From Cokeromyces recurvatus (Eukaryota > Mucoromycota > Mucoromycetes > Mucorales > Mucoraceae), in assembly GCF_025118155.1 (NCBI RefSeq), contig NW_026251391.1, positions 375,501 through 439,500 of the forward strand: a stretch of 64,000 nt of DNA. Reading direction: 5' to 3'. The stretch's first letter is position 1, and each line of letters opens with the position of its first letter. Positions 46,255-59,798 of the stretch are shown here, one piece after another. Made by a program: the position numbers and the translations under genes. The notes below the pieces were generated by a model. It saw nothing but the letters and a program-made list of their open reading frames with translations. It was not told the origin of the DNA and did no database searches.

Positions 46255-47209
46255 TTTACTATTGTTGGTTTGCATGAAAAAACACACACACAATTTAATT
46301 AAAAAAAAAATCTATATATAAATATACTCTCTTTGTATAAATAATTTATTCACTTACCGAGGAAAAGAAAGATATTATATAGATTTATATAAATATATGA
46401 ATGTTATATTTAAAAAGAGAAAAGGAAAAAAAAGTAACAGTAAGAAGAAAGAAGAAAGAAGAAAAAAAAAAAAAAAGATAAAAAAGTATTAACGATCATT
46501 TGATAATATCTTAAAGTAATGAATTTTGATTGGATGAAACTTTTAGGAAATTACATTATTTAAAGCGACCGAATTTTCTATAAGTTAGTAGGGGTTTCCC
46601 TTTTCGGTTTTATAATTTTTTTTTTTTTTTTTTTTTTTTTTGCATGACAGGATAATTACGTATATTTGTTACTCGATATATACATGTATATGGGATACGG
46701 AATGACACTAGTTTATGATTATGTAATAAATCATGAAGTAAATAAATAAAGACTACTCATTCATGTTACGTGTATACGCGTTCGAGAATAAATATACATA
46801 TTTATATGTGTATATTTATATTGCGGAGTTTTATTAATAATAATAAAGAAGAATCTTCATGAAAGAAAAAAAGGATGTATTTGTTATCTTGATGTCATTT
46901 TAAACTAAAAGAGAATTTTATGATGACCGGAGTGTAAACTTTCTTTATCATCCTACGTATGTCAAAACAACATTGTTAGAGTAGTAGTCTAAAATTTTAT
47001 TACATAATACATCTATTATCATCATCTTCTACTGTTATTAACATAGGACTGTATTGTATCATATGAAGAACATATTATGTTTATCATTTTAAGCCACCCT
47101 TCTTCGTAACTAGTTGACAAAATCTTTTCTTTTTTTTTTTTATTTTATTTTATTTTATTTTATTTTATTTTTTTTTTATTTTTCAAAAAAAAATTATTAC
47201 TATACAAAT
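46255..47209. other. Divergent intergenic region upstream of TPS and TAN1
   Basis: 955 bp, AT-rich, with a run of about 24 T near 46618-46641 and a TTTTA repeat at 47141-47175 close to the TAN1 start. No gene seen. Confidence 0.7.
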
Positions 47210-48301
47210 ATGGTGAATACAAAAGAGAAAAGAACTGTACCTGAAGATGACAACAACAACAGCAATAAAAGACAGAAAAGTAATCGTAATAATGAAAACA
47301 CAATCCCTATTCTACGTGGAAGGTTTAAACAACGATGGTTAACAAAGCACTCTCATCTATTAAAACGTTCGGATGAAGCAAACGGAATATTAGTTTCTTG
47401 CGCTGTTAATGCAGAGACACGTGCATTAGGTCAAATATCAAATTGTTTAGAATACTACATTACAAAATTATTTCCTGATCACAAAACAACTTGGGTTCGC
47501 TTTGAAGGTAAATTAGATATTGACCAATTGGATTTTGAAGAAGAAGAAGAAGAACAAGAGGAGAAAAAAGAGGAGGATATGACGAAAGAAAAAGAACGAA
47601 AAGAGAAAAAATTCCAAGCTATTGATGCTGCTTGTGGTGGACTTGTATTTTATAGATTTAGAGTTAATGTTAAGCCAACAGAATTCATAATCAAATTAAT
47701 GGGTAGAAACTAAATTATGATAAATAGAAAAAAAAAAGTTATTTCCCATGTACTAATGTTGGAAATTTAGATTATATTAAACAATTACCAGATAAAGAAA
47801 GAGAACAAGAATTAGCAAAAGTTCGTCATTGTTCTGTAAGTAAAAAGAAAAAAAAAAGCTAGATTAAATTATATAATAACATGTGCATTGTATTTTAGAG
47901 ATGGATTCCTTTTGATTACATATGCCCTGCTACAACAGAGCGTATCAAGTCTTGTTTTGAAAGAGTAAAAGAAGATCATTTTATGAATACGTGTACAACC
48001 TCAATAACAGTAGCTATTATAACAGATATTCGAAATAATATTTTGATAACAAAAGATGAAATTATTCAAACCATTGCACCACTCATACCACCAAATTATA
48101 AGTAATAAGAGACTTGATAAAATACTTCTTTTAGACTGTATTAACACATTTAATTTATTACTAGAGTCAATCTTAGTAAACCTACTTTAGTTATTTATGT
48201 TTCTGTATTTAAGAGTGTATGTGGTATAACGGTGCTGAAAGAATATTTTGAAAGGAAGAAGTATAATCTTATATCGTATTGCTGTCAACAAAAGAAATAA
48301 C
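47210..48301 (+). CDS. TAN1: THUMP-domain tRNA acetylation cofactor Tan1/THUMPD1
   Basis: Exons 47210-47702, 47771-47835, 47899-48101, 48165-48301. The protein helps Kre33/NAT10 form ac4C in tRNA. It starts with a basic, Asn-rich stretch, then ANGILVSCAVNAETRALGQ (domain before THUMP), an acidic Glu/Lys-rich insertion, and THUMP-type sequences RHCSRWIPFDYICPATTERI, ITDIRNNILITKDEIIQTIA and VCGITVLK. In the last exon the conserved end (EYFERKKYNL) is in a different frame from VCGITVLK: a 4-A run at 48238-48241 has one base too many. Read literally the protein stops at 48250-48252 after KRIF; the restored frame would stop at 48299-48301. Family match is good. Confidence 0.82.
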
Positions 48302-48421
48302 AGAGACTCATGACTGTTGTATCAACTTCACTCTATATGCTTTTCTAACTGAATTAAAGCAAATGATTGGATCTTTGTTCTAGATGTAAAATGCATATTG
48401 TTAATAAAGTAAAGATACTAT

Positions 48422-49269
48422 TTATGTGACTATCACCTTTGCTGCTTGAATTAATTCATCTATTGTAATAACATCTTCTATTAATTTCTCTTCGTGATCA
48501 AGTAAAAAGGAACGAAAGACTCCAGGTAAAAGACCACATTCTATCTTGGGTGTTTTCCATACAAATGGATGATCAGTGTCTTTTGTCGTCATAAAACGAA
48601 TAGCAATATTTGCAATACTTGTTTCTGTAATCTCCTGATGTTCATTCCATAAAATAACGTCAAATGGCTTATCTTCTGTAGCATGATAGTCACAACCTGT
48701 TCTTTCTCTAGCCAAATCATACATATCACGTTGAGTTGTTTTATGCAAAATAAACGGACTCATCTTGATTGTCTTTGATGGTTGAGTATCTAAAACAACA
48801 TTGAAACAAGGCTCTGACTGAGAGGCTTCTTCCAATGAACAATAGGAAAATCTAGGTATAGCTAATTGTATACTCTCTATTTTTACTTTTGAATCAATAG
48901 CGTTAACAAGTAACCGAACCTATTAAATAAGTATTATATATTACTTTTTTTTCTCTCTCTCTCTAATATGATATGACTTACACGTTGGTAATCATCATTA
49001 TTAGCAACTTGATTAACAAGTAATTTATAAATGTACGCTTTTGTAAGTTCTTTAGGAAATAAAAGAGTATTTAGCTTTTTAAAATCTTGAATAGCATTGA
49101 ATAATCTATCGAAATGTTTATCTAATAAATAAAATCCTTTATTATAAATCAATTTAAAAATTAGTAATTCAGAGTTTCAATTGTTTTTAAAATCATAATG
49201 TCTGTATAAACCTTCATTTGGATTGAATAAAATAGTCTCTAATAAACTAAAATTATTATTAATCGACAT
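48422..49269 (-). CDS. Class IV aminotransferase, probable aminodeoxychorismate lyase
   Basis: Three exons with closing phases, 236 aa: 49269-49212, 49136-48982, 48919-48422. Splicing gives FSLLETILFNPNEGFYLLDKHFDRL, the N-terminal signature of PabC-like proteins. PLP-fold features follow: ILHKTTQRDMYDLAR with the likely Schiff-base Lys, DVILWNEHQEITETSIANIAI, and KIECGLLPGVFRSFLL. These match 4-amino-4-deoxychorismate lyase, which makes p-aminobenzoate for folate. Branched-chain aminotransferases share the fold but are longer. It is a stand-alone lyase; no PabAB is seen in the window. Confidence 0.82.
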
Positions 49270-49416
49270 TTATGTAAGATTAATAAAAAAAGGAAACATT
49301 TGTTTTTTTTTATTTTAATCTTTTTTACTTTTTTATTTCAATCTTTTTTTTTTTCTTTTTTTTTTTTTTTTACTTTTCTTATTCATCTCTTATTATTCAT
49401 GTATATAAACATTTAT

Positions 49417-50847
49417 ATGGATAATTCTGAACATAATCTATTATCAGCATGGCCAATCATTTCAAGTGTTATTGGTTGGGTTGGTTCAATATTAAATGTT
49501 TTTACAATAAATTAATATAAATAGATGTGTAGTGTTATTTTTTAGCTTGGTCAATTAGCTTCTATCCTCAAGTTATTCTAAATTGGCAAAGAAAAAGGTA
49601 ATACCATTTAATAATAATGTATTAATAAATAATAATAATAAAAATAAAAAAAAAAGTGTAAAAGGTCTATCAATGGATTTCCTTTATTATAATGTATATG
49701 GATTTTTTTGTTATTGGGTAATAACAGATGCATACAGGAATACTTTTTTCTTTTCTTTTCTTTCTTAAAATAATATGAATTCTATGTAAAGGTCTTCAAT
49801 ATAACTTTCTTTTTTAGTAAAGAAATTCAAAAAGAATGTAAATAATATTTGTATTTTTTTTTTCCTCTAAAATAAGATAACTTATAGTTTGTTGTTATAG
49901 ACAGAGAAAGAAACGATTCAAAAGAAAATCTTGTTCGATTTAATGATGTCATGTTTGCTACACATGCATTATTTATTTCTTTCTTTACTTTAATTCAGAC
50001 ATTTTATTATAAGGTATGATATAAAAAAAAACAAATACTCTATAATAGAAATAAACTTGTTATTCAACATGGATTTCCCTTAGAAAGAAAATACACAAAA
50101 GATATCCAAAATAGCAAAGTATTTCATTTTAGTTACATCAATGGGAATACTTGGAATGGTCTTGATTATCATTTTCTTTGGTGATAGTATAATGATGTGG
50201 ATTGATTTAATATATTATTTAAGCTATATCAAGTTAACTATTAGTTTAATCAAATATATTCCTCAGGCATGGCTTAATTTTAAGCGTAAATCAACTGCAG
50301 GCTGGAGTATTTATAATATATTATTGGTAAAATAGGAAATACGAAAATACACATGAATATAAATATATATATATATGTGTGTGTGTATGTGTGTGTTTAG
50401 TAACGAAGGAAGAGGGATAGGATTGTACGGGAGGCGTGTTGTCCATGACTCAGTTGATTATTGATTCATCTTTAAAAAGTGATTGGAATGGTATATTAGG
50501 GGTAATTATTTTAATATTATTAAACATGGAATTCATATTTATTATTAATTTCATTTGTTTTATAAATATAGAATCCAGTTAAATTGTACGTATAATCGGT
50601 TACTCTGAAATGTATATAAACCAAGCTTTAAATTTGTATTGTATAATATAATAGAGGTTTAGGATTACAATCAATTGCATTCGATATTTTATTTATAATA
50701 CAACATTATATACTTTATCGTAATTATGAAGATGCTACCTATTTAAATACAGTTGATGAAGAAAGGAGAAGATTAATAGCTGAAGGGCGTGTGCCTAGAC
50801 CAATAGAGGAAGAAGAAGAAGAAGATGGAATTAATTATCCAGAATAA
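49417..50847 (+). CDS. ERS1: Cystinosin-type lysosomal/vacuolar PQ-loop transporter
   Basis: About nine small exons read by frame continuity: 49417-49483, 49546-49597, 49657 to about 49731, then VFNITFFF from about 49792, RERNDSKENL from about 49911, KENTQKISK from about 50082, DCTGGVLSM from about 50423, a 14-nt micro-exon 50572-50585, and 50655-50847. Two PQ-loop motifs are present: VAWSISFYPQVILNWQRKS and IKYIPQAWLNFKRKSTAGWS. FLYYNVYGFFCYW, DCTGGVLSMTQLIID, DWNGILGNPVK and AFDILFIIQHYILYR match cystinosin. It should export cystine with protons from the vacuole. It ends in an acidic tail EEEEEEDGINYPE. Family is certain; exact exon edges in the middle are approximate. Confidence 0.88.
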
Positions 50848-50910
50848 TAAAAATTAAAATATAAAATTTATTTGAGAATGTTTTATTCTATTTTATAACA
50901 TTTTATTTCC

Positions 50911-52041
50911 ATGTCGTTATTTCATGACTTTAAACGTTGGATTACTATTTGGCTATTAACTTTTTCCTTTAGTTTTCCTATTGTTACATATTCACGTAGA
51001 ATTATACATTATCTTCAATTATTCTTATTTCGTTCAAGATCAGATTGGATTCACATTGAAGAACCTTATGGTTATTGGATTGCAGAAGATTTAAAGAAAA
51101 ATGTTAAAAGAGAAGCTCTGATGGATAGAATCTCGGAAGCTAATGTGATATTATTATGGATTCCAGGTGAACATATAAAACAACTTGTTTTATTTCATAC
51201 AATACTAAAAGAAAAAGATTATTATAATTTAGGAGGAGGATTTCGATTTGATTTAGGCCGATTATACACATCCACTTTTACAACTTGGATTAGAGCACTT
51301 GAAGCAGATAAAGGAATAAAAAGCATGATCTTTGTTGCAAATTATAGTAAGTATCCCCTTTCTTTAACGGATATGTTTGTATGCGGGACTCACCTATTTT
51401 GCCTAGAACATGGACCTGAAAATAGGTTCCCTTCTGCAATTAACGATATTGCAAGAACATATGATTGGCTAATTCATATTCTTCAAATTCATCCAAAAAA
51501 GATAATTATTGGTGGTGATGATGCAGGTGTAGCTATTGCTTTAGACACTTTATTTACTAAAATACCTTCCAATCAAAAGCCTGCTGGTTTTATTTGCGCT
51601 TCTCCATATACTGGTCTTGAAGCAGGTGGAGATTCCTGGAGAGCTAATTTAGGTCAAGATATCATTAATGAAAAATCAATTACTTGTATGGAAAATGCTT
51701 ATATGGGCCCTGAAAATGAAGATGAATATGACTCTGATGAGGAAGAAGAAAAAGAAAGACAGTTGCGTCCCTTTGGCTATTTAAGAAATACTGTAGAGTT
51801 AGGTTCATTTTTACCTTCTCGTTTACTTCTTTACTTGGGCGGTAAAGAGGTTTTATTAGATGAAGGAGGGCTTTTGGCTTCAAGAGCAAGAAGCTCAGGG
51901 GTTCAAGTTATAGTTGTTCAAGAGCCTTCAGGAGCCCATCTTTGGTCTATGTTACCTGATATTTTTATAAAGGATCTATCTATTAAACAAAATGCTATTG
52001 ATAGATTTGTAGAATTTATTTCAGAAACCATTCAATATTAA
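50911..52041 (+). CDS. Alpha/beta-hydrolase-fold protein lacking the nucleophile Ser
   Basis: Single exon, 376 aa. A hydrophobic N-terminal segment (about 11-27) probably anchors it in a membrane. The fold looks like the HSL/esterase (Abhydrolase_3) group, as in yeast Say1: the nucleophile elbow is IIIGGDDAGVAIAL at 198-211, where the usual GDSAG serine is Asp204. The acid (D317 in VLLDEGGLLASRA) and the base (H343 in PSGAHLWSM) remain. The HGGG oxyanion motif is replaced by WIPGEHIKQ, although a displaced LGGGF occurs at 107-111. It is therefore likely a non-hydrolytic relative. An acidic EDEYDSDEEEEKE loop lies around residue 270. No frameshift. Confidence 0.82.
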   Translation: MSLFHDFKRWITIWLLTFSFSFPIVTYSRRIIHYLQLFLFRSRSDWIHIEEPYGYWIAEDLKKNVKREALMDRISEANVILLWIPGEHIKQLVLFHTILKEKDYYNLGGGFRFDLGRLYTSTFTTWIRALEADKGIKSMIFVANYSKYPLSLTDMFVCGTHLFCLEHGPENRFPSAINDIARTYDWLIHILQIHPKKIIIGGDDAGVAIALDTLFTKIPSNQKPAGFICASPYTGLEAGGDSWRANLGQDIINEKSITCMENAYMGPENEDEYDSDEEEEKERQLRPFGYLRNTVELGSFLPSRLLLYLGGKEVLLDEGGLLASRARSSGVQVIVVQEPSGAHLWSMLPDIFIKDLSIKQNAIDRFVEFISETIQY

Positions 52042-52199
52042 TAAATTAGTGCTGTATTTAATGCAGATACACTTGTTTAAAAATTAATACTTAGCTAATT
52101 AGGGCATTTAATTCTTTTTTTTTTTTTTTTTTTTTTTTTTCTTTCTTTCTTCATATAAATTATTTCTTTCCTAATACACACACGCACACATACATATAT

Positions 52200-53582
52200 A
52201 TGCTACAGCAGTATTTGTTAAAAGCCAGAATGAATGGGATCTGTCAACGATCTATCATTACTACTCTGAAACCAATGACCGGGGTCTTCTCCCCCATGAT
52301 CTTGCATCGCAAGGCATCTACAAATATGTCCTTTTCATCAAATAAATCAAAACTTCCAAATGATATCAAAAAACGTGTAGAGCATAGATTTGTCAATGTG
52401 GATTCTCCATTTTCAAAAGCAAATAAAAAAATCTATCTTATGCCCAGCGATCCTTACTTTGCATCGGAAAAAGTTAAAAAAATTTTAAAATTAGGATCTT
52501 TGGATGATGCGGTCGATTATGTTAAAGCTTTACCTTCTTATTTACAAACTGTTGTTCTTTGGAATCAACTCTTTAAATATTGTGCAGATCATGGAAAAGC
52601 AAATATGGCAGAGAAATATTTTGTACAGGTAAGCAACACACTCCAATGTAATTTATGTATAGTATAATATTCTCACCATCAATATTAGATGCGAAAACGT
52701 GGAATTGCACCTAATGAATATACATTTGCACACATGTTTACATCATTTGAAAAAAGTACATCACCTGTTGCAGTGAGTCGTGCTGAATCCTGGTTTGAAA
52801 AGATGAAAAAATATGACATCAAACCTTCAATATTTCATATTAATATATTGATGCGAGTCTATAATTCAGCTAATCGTCCAGAGATGGTAATTGATATTTT
52901 AAAAATGTTAACATCCGCAAATAGACATGATGATATTATTCCTGACGTAGTCACCTTTTCAACTGCTCTTCAAAGTTGTTCAAAACTAGAGAATTTAAGT
53001 CAAGCATCAACTGAAATTCAAAATATATGGCAAATAATCAAATGTCGAACTAGTAGGAATACATCAGAACATTCTGAATCGAGCTCATCTCCACATTCTT
53101 TATTGGCAGAGAAAGCTTCCAAGATTAAACTGAATGAGAATACACTTCGTAATCAGAATCAGAGCCCATTAAAACTTGACGACGAACTAATCATGTCTCT
53201 CTTAAATGCCGTGGCAAAGACGGCAGTAGAAGAACAGGGAGATATATTAATAGCAATAGAAGCTATTAATTATCTTTATTCTCTCTATCCTGTTAGTGCA
53301 GCAGAGATGATGAACATGTATGACCATAAGAATAAGGAACACATCTATGGATTTGGATATCAACCCTCTATTAAAGTGCTAGATGCTATTTTACGTTTTA
53401 CAGGCAAGGTGAAGAAATTTCAATTGGGACGTGATTATTTTCGTTTAGCATTACACCAATATCCTCAATTAAAGCCTGATGAATTTTTGTATGAAACTGC
53501 TTCATGGCTTAGTAAACAGATAAAGACAAAGCAAGTTCATAAGAAAAAGAAGACATTTAATTTAAAAAACGAACGAAATTAG
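52200..53582 (+). CDS. Mitochondrial pentatricopeptide repeat protein
   Basis: Two exons (52200-52628, 52689-53582), 440 aa, phase closes. The N-terminus (MLQQYLLKARMNGICQRS) is basic and hydroxylated, consistent with a mitochondrial presequence. PPR-type helical pairs follow: LWNQLFKYCADHGKANMAEKYF, MRKRGIAPNEYTFAHMFTSF, WFEKMKKYDIKPSIFHINIL and DIIPDVVTFSTALQSCSKL, with the typical proline and Asn/Asp at repeat ends. Such proteins bind organelle RNA for processing or translation. Which transcript it serves cannot be read from the sequence. It ends with a lysine-rich tail. Confidence 0.84.
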
Positions 53583-54898
53583 AAGGGAGAAAAAGAAGAA
53601 GAAGAAGAAGATTACTTATACTTGTATATCATATTGAATGTATAGATTAAATTACATTTGTAAATAGTTACTACTTATATTTATAGACTAAAGTAGATAA
53701 AATCTAGACAAGCCATTTTTAAAAAGTAATCATTATTCACAGTTAGCTTTACTCTATTCGATTAATTTTACTTATAAATACAAAAAAAAAAAAAGAACAT
53801 AGCTAATAAACCAGTGAACGCATTAAGCATTAAATTAGATTGTGTGTTATAATTTGAGACACCATTACTAGTCAAAGTAGCGAAAATTAATAGGAGGAAA
53901 GTGTATTATTCAGGGCTGTAGAACATATATTATTCATTGAATAAATAATGGTATATGTTTCGGTTACAATTCTTGTCGTTTGTTAGTTGATCTTTACGAC
54001 CAAAACAATTGATTTGCACACTTCAGTCCCATAAGAAAAAAAAACATTTACTATTTCAATCATATGAAACGTCCTTTTTTGATATATAACCATTCATCTT
54101 TTAAATACACTGTAATTAAATACTTTTACAAACAAGAATATATTGTTTAAAGGTATCCTTGATGATAGATCATCTCTTAAAGTATCCAGGATCTTTTGTA
54201 TTTTCTATAAAGACCAAGATAGCAAATACACAAAACTATGGAGAACCCTTTAATACAAGTTTAATCATGAACGTCCTCTTCTCTTTGTTGTTTTTTTTTA
54301 AACATTTATTTTCTCCAAAGTAGCCTGTTACTCATATCTTATAGCTGATGAAGCCTTCCCTATTATCCAATGAATCATAGTTTCTCCCTTCTAGTAAACG
54401 ACTGATTTTATAACAATAGCATATGGACATCGTCTGAATGCAAGAACAAACTCAAACATCAGTGATTTTCATTTTCAATTACAGTAACCATTTTATATAG
54501 CACTGACTGCATGTATACGATCTGACTAATTTGAATCTAGGACTTGGATATGAATATATTATTTCAAGAACATCTCATAGTAATTAATTTATTCATAATG
54601 CTAAACTTTTTTTTTTCCCCAAACTTTAAAACCTGATACTTGAGACTTAATTTACAAAATAATATTTAGACAAGTTAAAGCATTAACACCTTGTACAAAT
54701 TCATTAGATATAAACAGTACACAATTTGATAATCAATAAGCCATTTTAGTCATAAATAATAATAAAAGGCAATATAGCCAATCCTATTTTATAAAAGTAG
54801 CGATTGAGATCTCTCTGAAAAAAAAAAAAAAAAAGTATAATATATAATTTATCTGTTTAATGTCTTTAAATAATTATAGCTGTCTGAAGATACAAAAC
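53583..54898. other. Intergenic between PPR and NAS genes (convergent)
   Basis: 1.3 kb, AT-rich. No intact frame. The 54130-54470 part has a slightly lower A/T-run density but nothing recognisable. Confidence 0.65.
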
Positions 54899-55843
54899 TT
54901 AAATCTTTTTAGCTATTAAAATGGAATTTACAACATCATTGAAAGGATGCAATACTATAGTAGTTTCAAAGCCACATTTATTCACTTGATAAGGCTCTAT
55001 TGAAGGATATAAAAGCTTTCGTAATGAATGTGAACTACGAATCATAATAAATGATCCTTGTTTCATCTTGCTACTGATATTAGTCAAAAACTCCATCTTC
55101 TCTTTTACATCCTGTCCGACGAGAGCACCCAAAATAACAACATCTGAAGAGGTGTAGTCCAAATATTCAGCCGCATCTATAGTATGTTGATGAACTCCGT
55201 GATGAATACCAAGTTTTTCCAATAGAATGTTTGATACAGAAATCGATTCTTGATCTCGATCAAGGTTATGTATCGTCAATGTATGTTCCTTAAGGGTTGT
55301 TGCAGTAGATAGCATTTCATACATAAGAATGGATGAAAGAGGTAAAGGACCACTACCGATGAAGACAATGCTATGATTCAAATTAGCACCCACACTTTGA
55401 AGGGCATGCAGTTCTAACCGAACTAAATCAACATAGTTTTGGTAGTACACAAATCGATCTAGTTCTGGTTTAGTATCTTTGTGGTTTTTTGTTTGATAAA
55501 CTAATTCCTTTGCCCAAGTAAGCTCCAGATAATATTCACCTTGAGAAGCTATAGCACGGAGATTAGGTATCAGGGGTATTATACAGACATCCTCGAGTAC
55601 AGCTTTCACAATCTCTGTATTATATTGAAATGTGCAAATAGTAACAAGCTTCGTAAATAAAGCATTTACATGATCACTAGGCAATAAAGTTTTAAGCTGA
55701 CTTAATTGATAATAAATACAGCGTATTTCATCTATAAGCGTTGAAGTCATGTCTTTATTACTATTTGATTTTGATACTCCATGATGATGATAACAGGTTA
55801 ACCCATTTTCCTCCTGTTTAGGAATTGTTAAATGCTGTACCAT
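54899..55843 (-). CDS. Nicotianamine synthase family protein
   Basis: Single exon, 314 aa. Nicotianamine synthases condense S-adenosylmethionine aminopropyl groups into a metal chelator. Family signatures in order: RFVYYQNYVDLVRLELHAL (130-148), FIGSGPLPLSS (161-171, SAM-binding glycine loop), HNLDRDQES (192-200), HTIDAAEYLDY, DVVILGALVGQDVKEKMEFL, GSFIMIRSSHSLRKLLYP and HPFNDVVNSILIAKK. Length fits the plant and fungal family (about 310-330 aa). The protein is probably cytosolic. Single-exon structure and position between unrelated genes give no clue on regulation. In fungi the family is patchy, so transfer is possible but is not shown by composition, which is similar to neighbours. Confidence 0.93.
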   Translation of the reverse strand: MVQHLTIPKQEENGLTCYHHHGVSKSNSNKDMTSTLIDEIRCIYYQLSQLKTLLPSDHVNALFTKLVTICTFQYNTEIVKAVLEDVCIIPLIPNLRAIASQGEYYLELTWAKELVYQTKNHKDTKPELDRFVYYQNYVDLVRLELHALQSVGANLNHSIVFIGSGPLPLSSILMYEMLSTATTLKEHTLTIHNLDRDQESISVSNILLEKLGIHHGVHQHTIDAAEYLDYTSSDVVILGALVGQDVKEKMEFLTNISSKMKQGSFIMIRSSHSLRKLLYPSIEPYQVNKCGFETTIVLHPFNDVVNSILIAKKI

Positions 55844-55911
55844 CCTTAGCTATGTATGTATATATTTATAAATATTTATTTGTTTATATATTTTTAAAAA
55901 GAATATTATCT

Positions 55912-55946
<35 letters not shown>

Positions 55947-56396
55947 AAAAAAAAAAAAAAGAAAAAAAAAATATGTGTATACACAAATATATTTGTATGT
56001 ACCGGATGTACACCCGCGACTTTATTTTACTGTCACAGAGTACAAAGGCTGTTGAAAAAGAGCCTTTATGATCAGTTCATCATTCGTAGCACAACTCAAT
56101 TAAAATTTTGGATATAAATATTAAAAATTTTTCAACCTTAAAAAAAACTGTCATCATCTGCAAATATTACATTTTATTTCTAATGGATTAAATACATATT
56201 TTTTTTCTCAAAAGTTGAAACTGCTTGAGGATTGAGAATAATAATAGACACAAAAGACATGTGTCAATATGTTATACAACATCATCTTTATACATTTATA
56301 TCTGAAAGAATATTTGACAGAGTTACAATTTTATATATACTTGTATTATAAATTGAATATATTATTAGAGTTTTATGAAATATGAATTATATAATG
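55844..56396. other. Intergenic between NAS start and kinase 3' end
   Basis: 553 bp with AAT repeats and an A-run at about 55921-55970. Presumed NAS promoter. No gene. Confidence 0.7.
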
Positions 56397-58588
<2,192 letters not shown>

Positions 58589-59798
58589 TTTTAAAAAAAT
58601 AACATAGAAAAGGAAGCTAACAGAACTGATTTTATTTCTTTTTCACTTTCTTTTCTTCTTCTTCTTTTTTTTTTTTTAAACTAATGAACGAGATGAAAGA
58701 AGAAAGAATATGAAACTTCAAATATACAATTTTTTTCGGAGTCTACACGATTCGATTAGATACTGCTGTAATCTTTATCTTATTTTGTTAATATCTTATT
58801 TAATGAGAAGAAAAGGTAAATAAATGTTTATGACAAGGTCTATAAAATAATAGAAATACAGAACTGAGTTATACAAGGTAAATTAATGTATCAGAAATAT
58901 GACTATAGCGAATTTTCAATCCTATGTGAAGTTGGTCAGTTACTTTATAAAATATAAAGGCAATAAATGAAGACTATCAGTTTATTGATCAAAATGGTCT
59001 GGCTTAGTTTATTCGTGTATTATCTTTAGAAAATGATGTCCCTTTCTATCTATTCTACCAAGTTTATTTATATTCTCATGTATGTCTTTTTTTTTCGAAA
59101 TAGAGTAAAGTTGAAACTTTTATTATATAGAATACGATTCCTAAATATTTCCCTATGCCAATGATCTTTAGTTTCAAAAATACAAGTTTACTACTATTAA
59201 CACTTATACGTTAGCAGTACATATCACAACTCGGTTATCAAAAAAAAAAAAAAAGTTGAATCTTCAGATTCCTTATGATACGAAAGGTGGGCTTATTATA
59301 TCTATTAGGATGCATTATCAAAGGCTCGTAATCATTATTTTGACTTGCAAATCGAATAAATAATGTTAAAAAGAAATAAAAAGTTGACTGTAATGAATTA
59401 AAGTCTTGTATATTTGTAATAAGTGTCAGACTGACTGTTTGGGTTAATATATTGGGTATAATACTATAAAATTGAATAAAATCCATGTTTCTGTTATTTG
59501 CTCTACAAAATGAATCATTTCATCATTTTCAAAGGAAATAACGGTTTTATTACCACAGCAAATACGAATTCTTCCTTTCTAAGAAGATTTAATTATTTAC
59601 GTATATAAAATACTTGAATATTAAAATTATAGTTTATCCCCTTTTAAAGTAAAAATAAAAAGACAATTAACTATTTAGGTTTGCTTCACTATTTCCCCCG
59701 CAAAGAAGATTTAAAAAGAAAAAAAAAAGGGGGGGCTTATTTAAAACCAGCTACCCCTTCCTTCGTTATTCTGTATTCTGGCATTTTTTTTTTTCGAA
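58589..59798. other. Intergenic / possible unrecognised gene remnant
   Basis: Between divergent kinase and ATP10 genes. On the minus strand, 59586-59470 and 59486-59238 carry two overlapping open segments (KGRIRICCGNKTVISFEND, then MDFIQFYSIIPNILTQ to RNLKIQ). They look somewhat protein-like but do not join in one frame by a splice I can defend, and I recognise no family. Could be a small unannotated or decaying gene. Confidence 0.4.
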
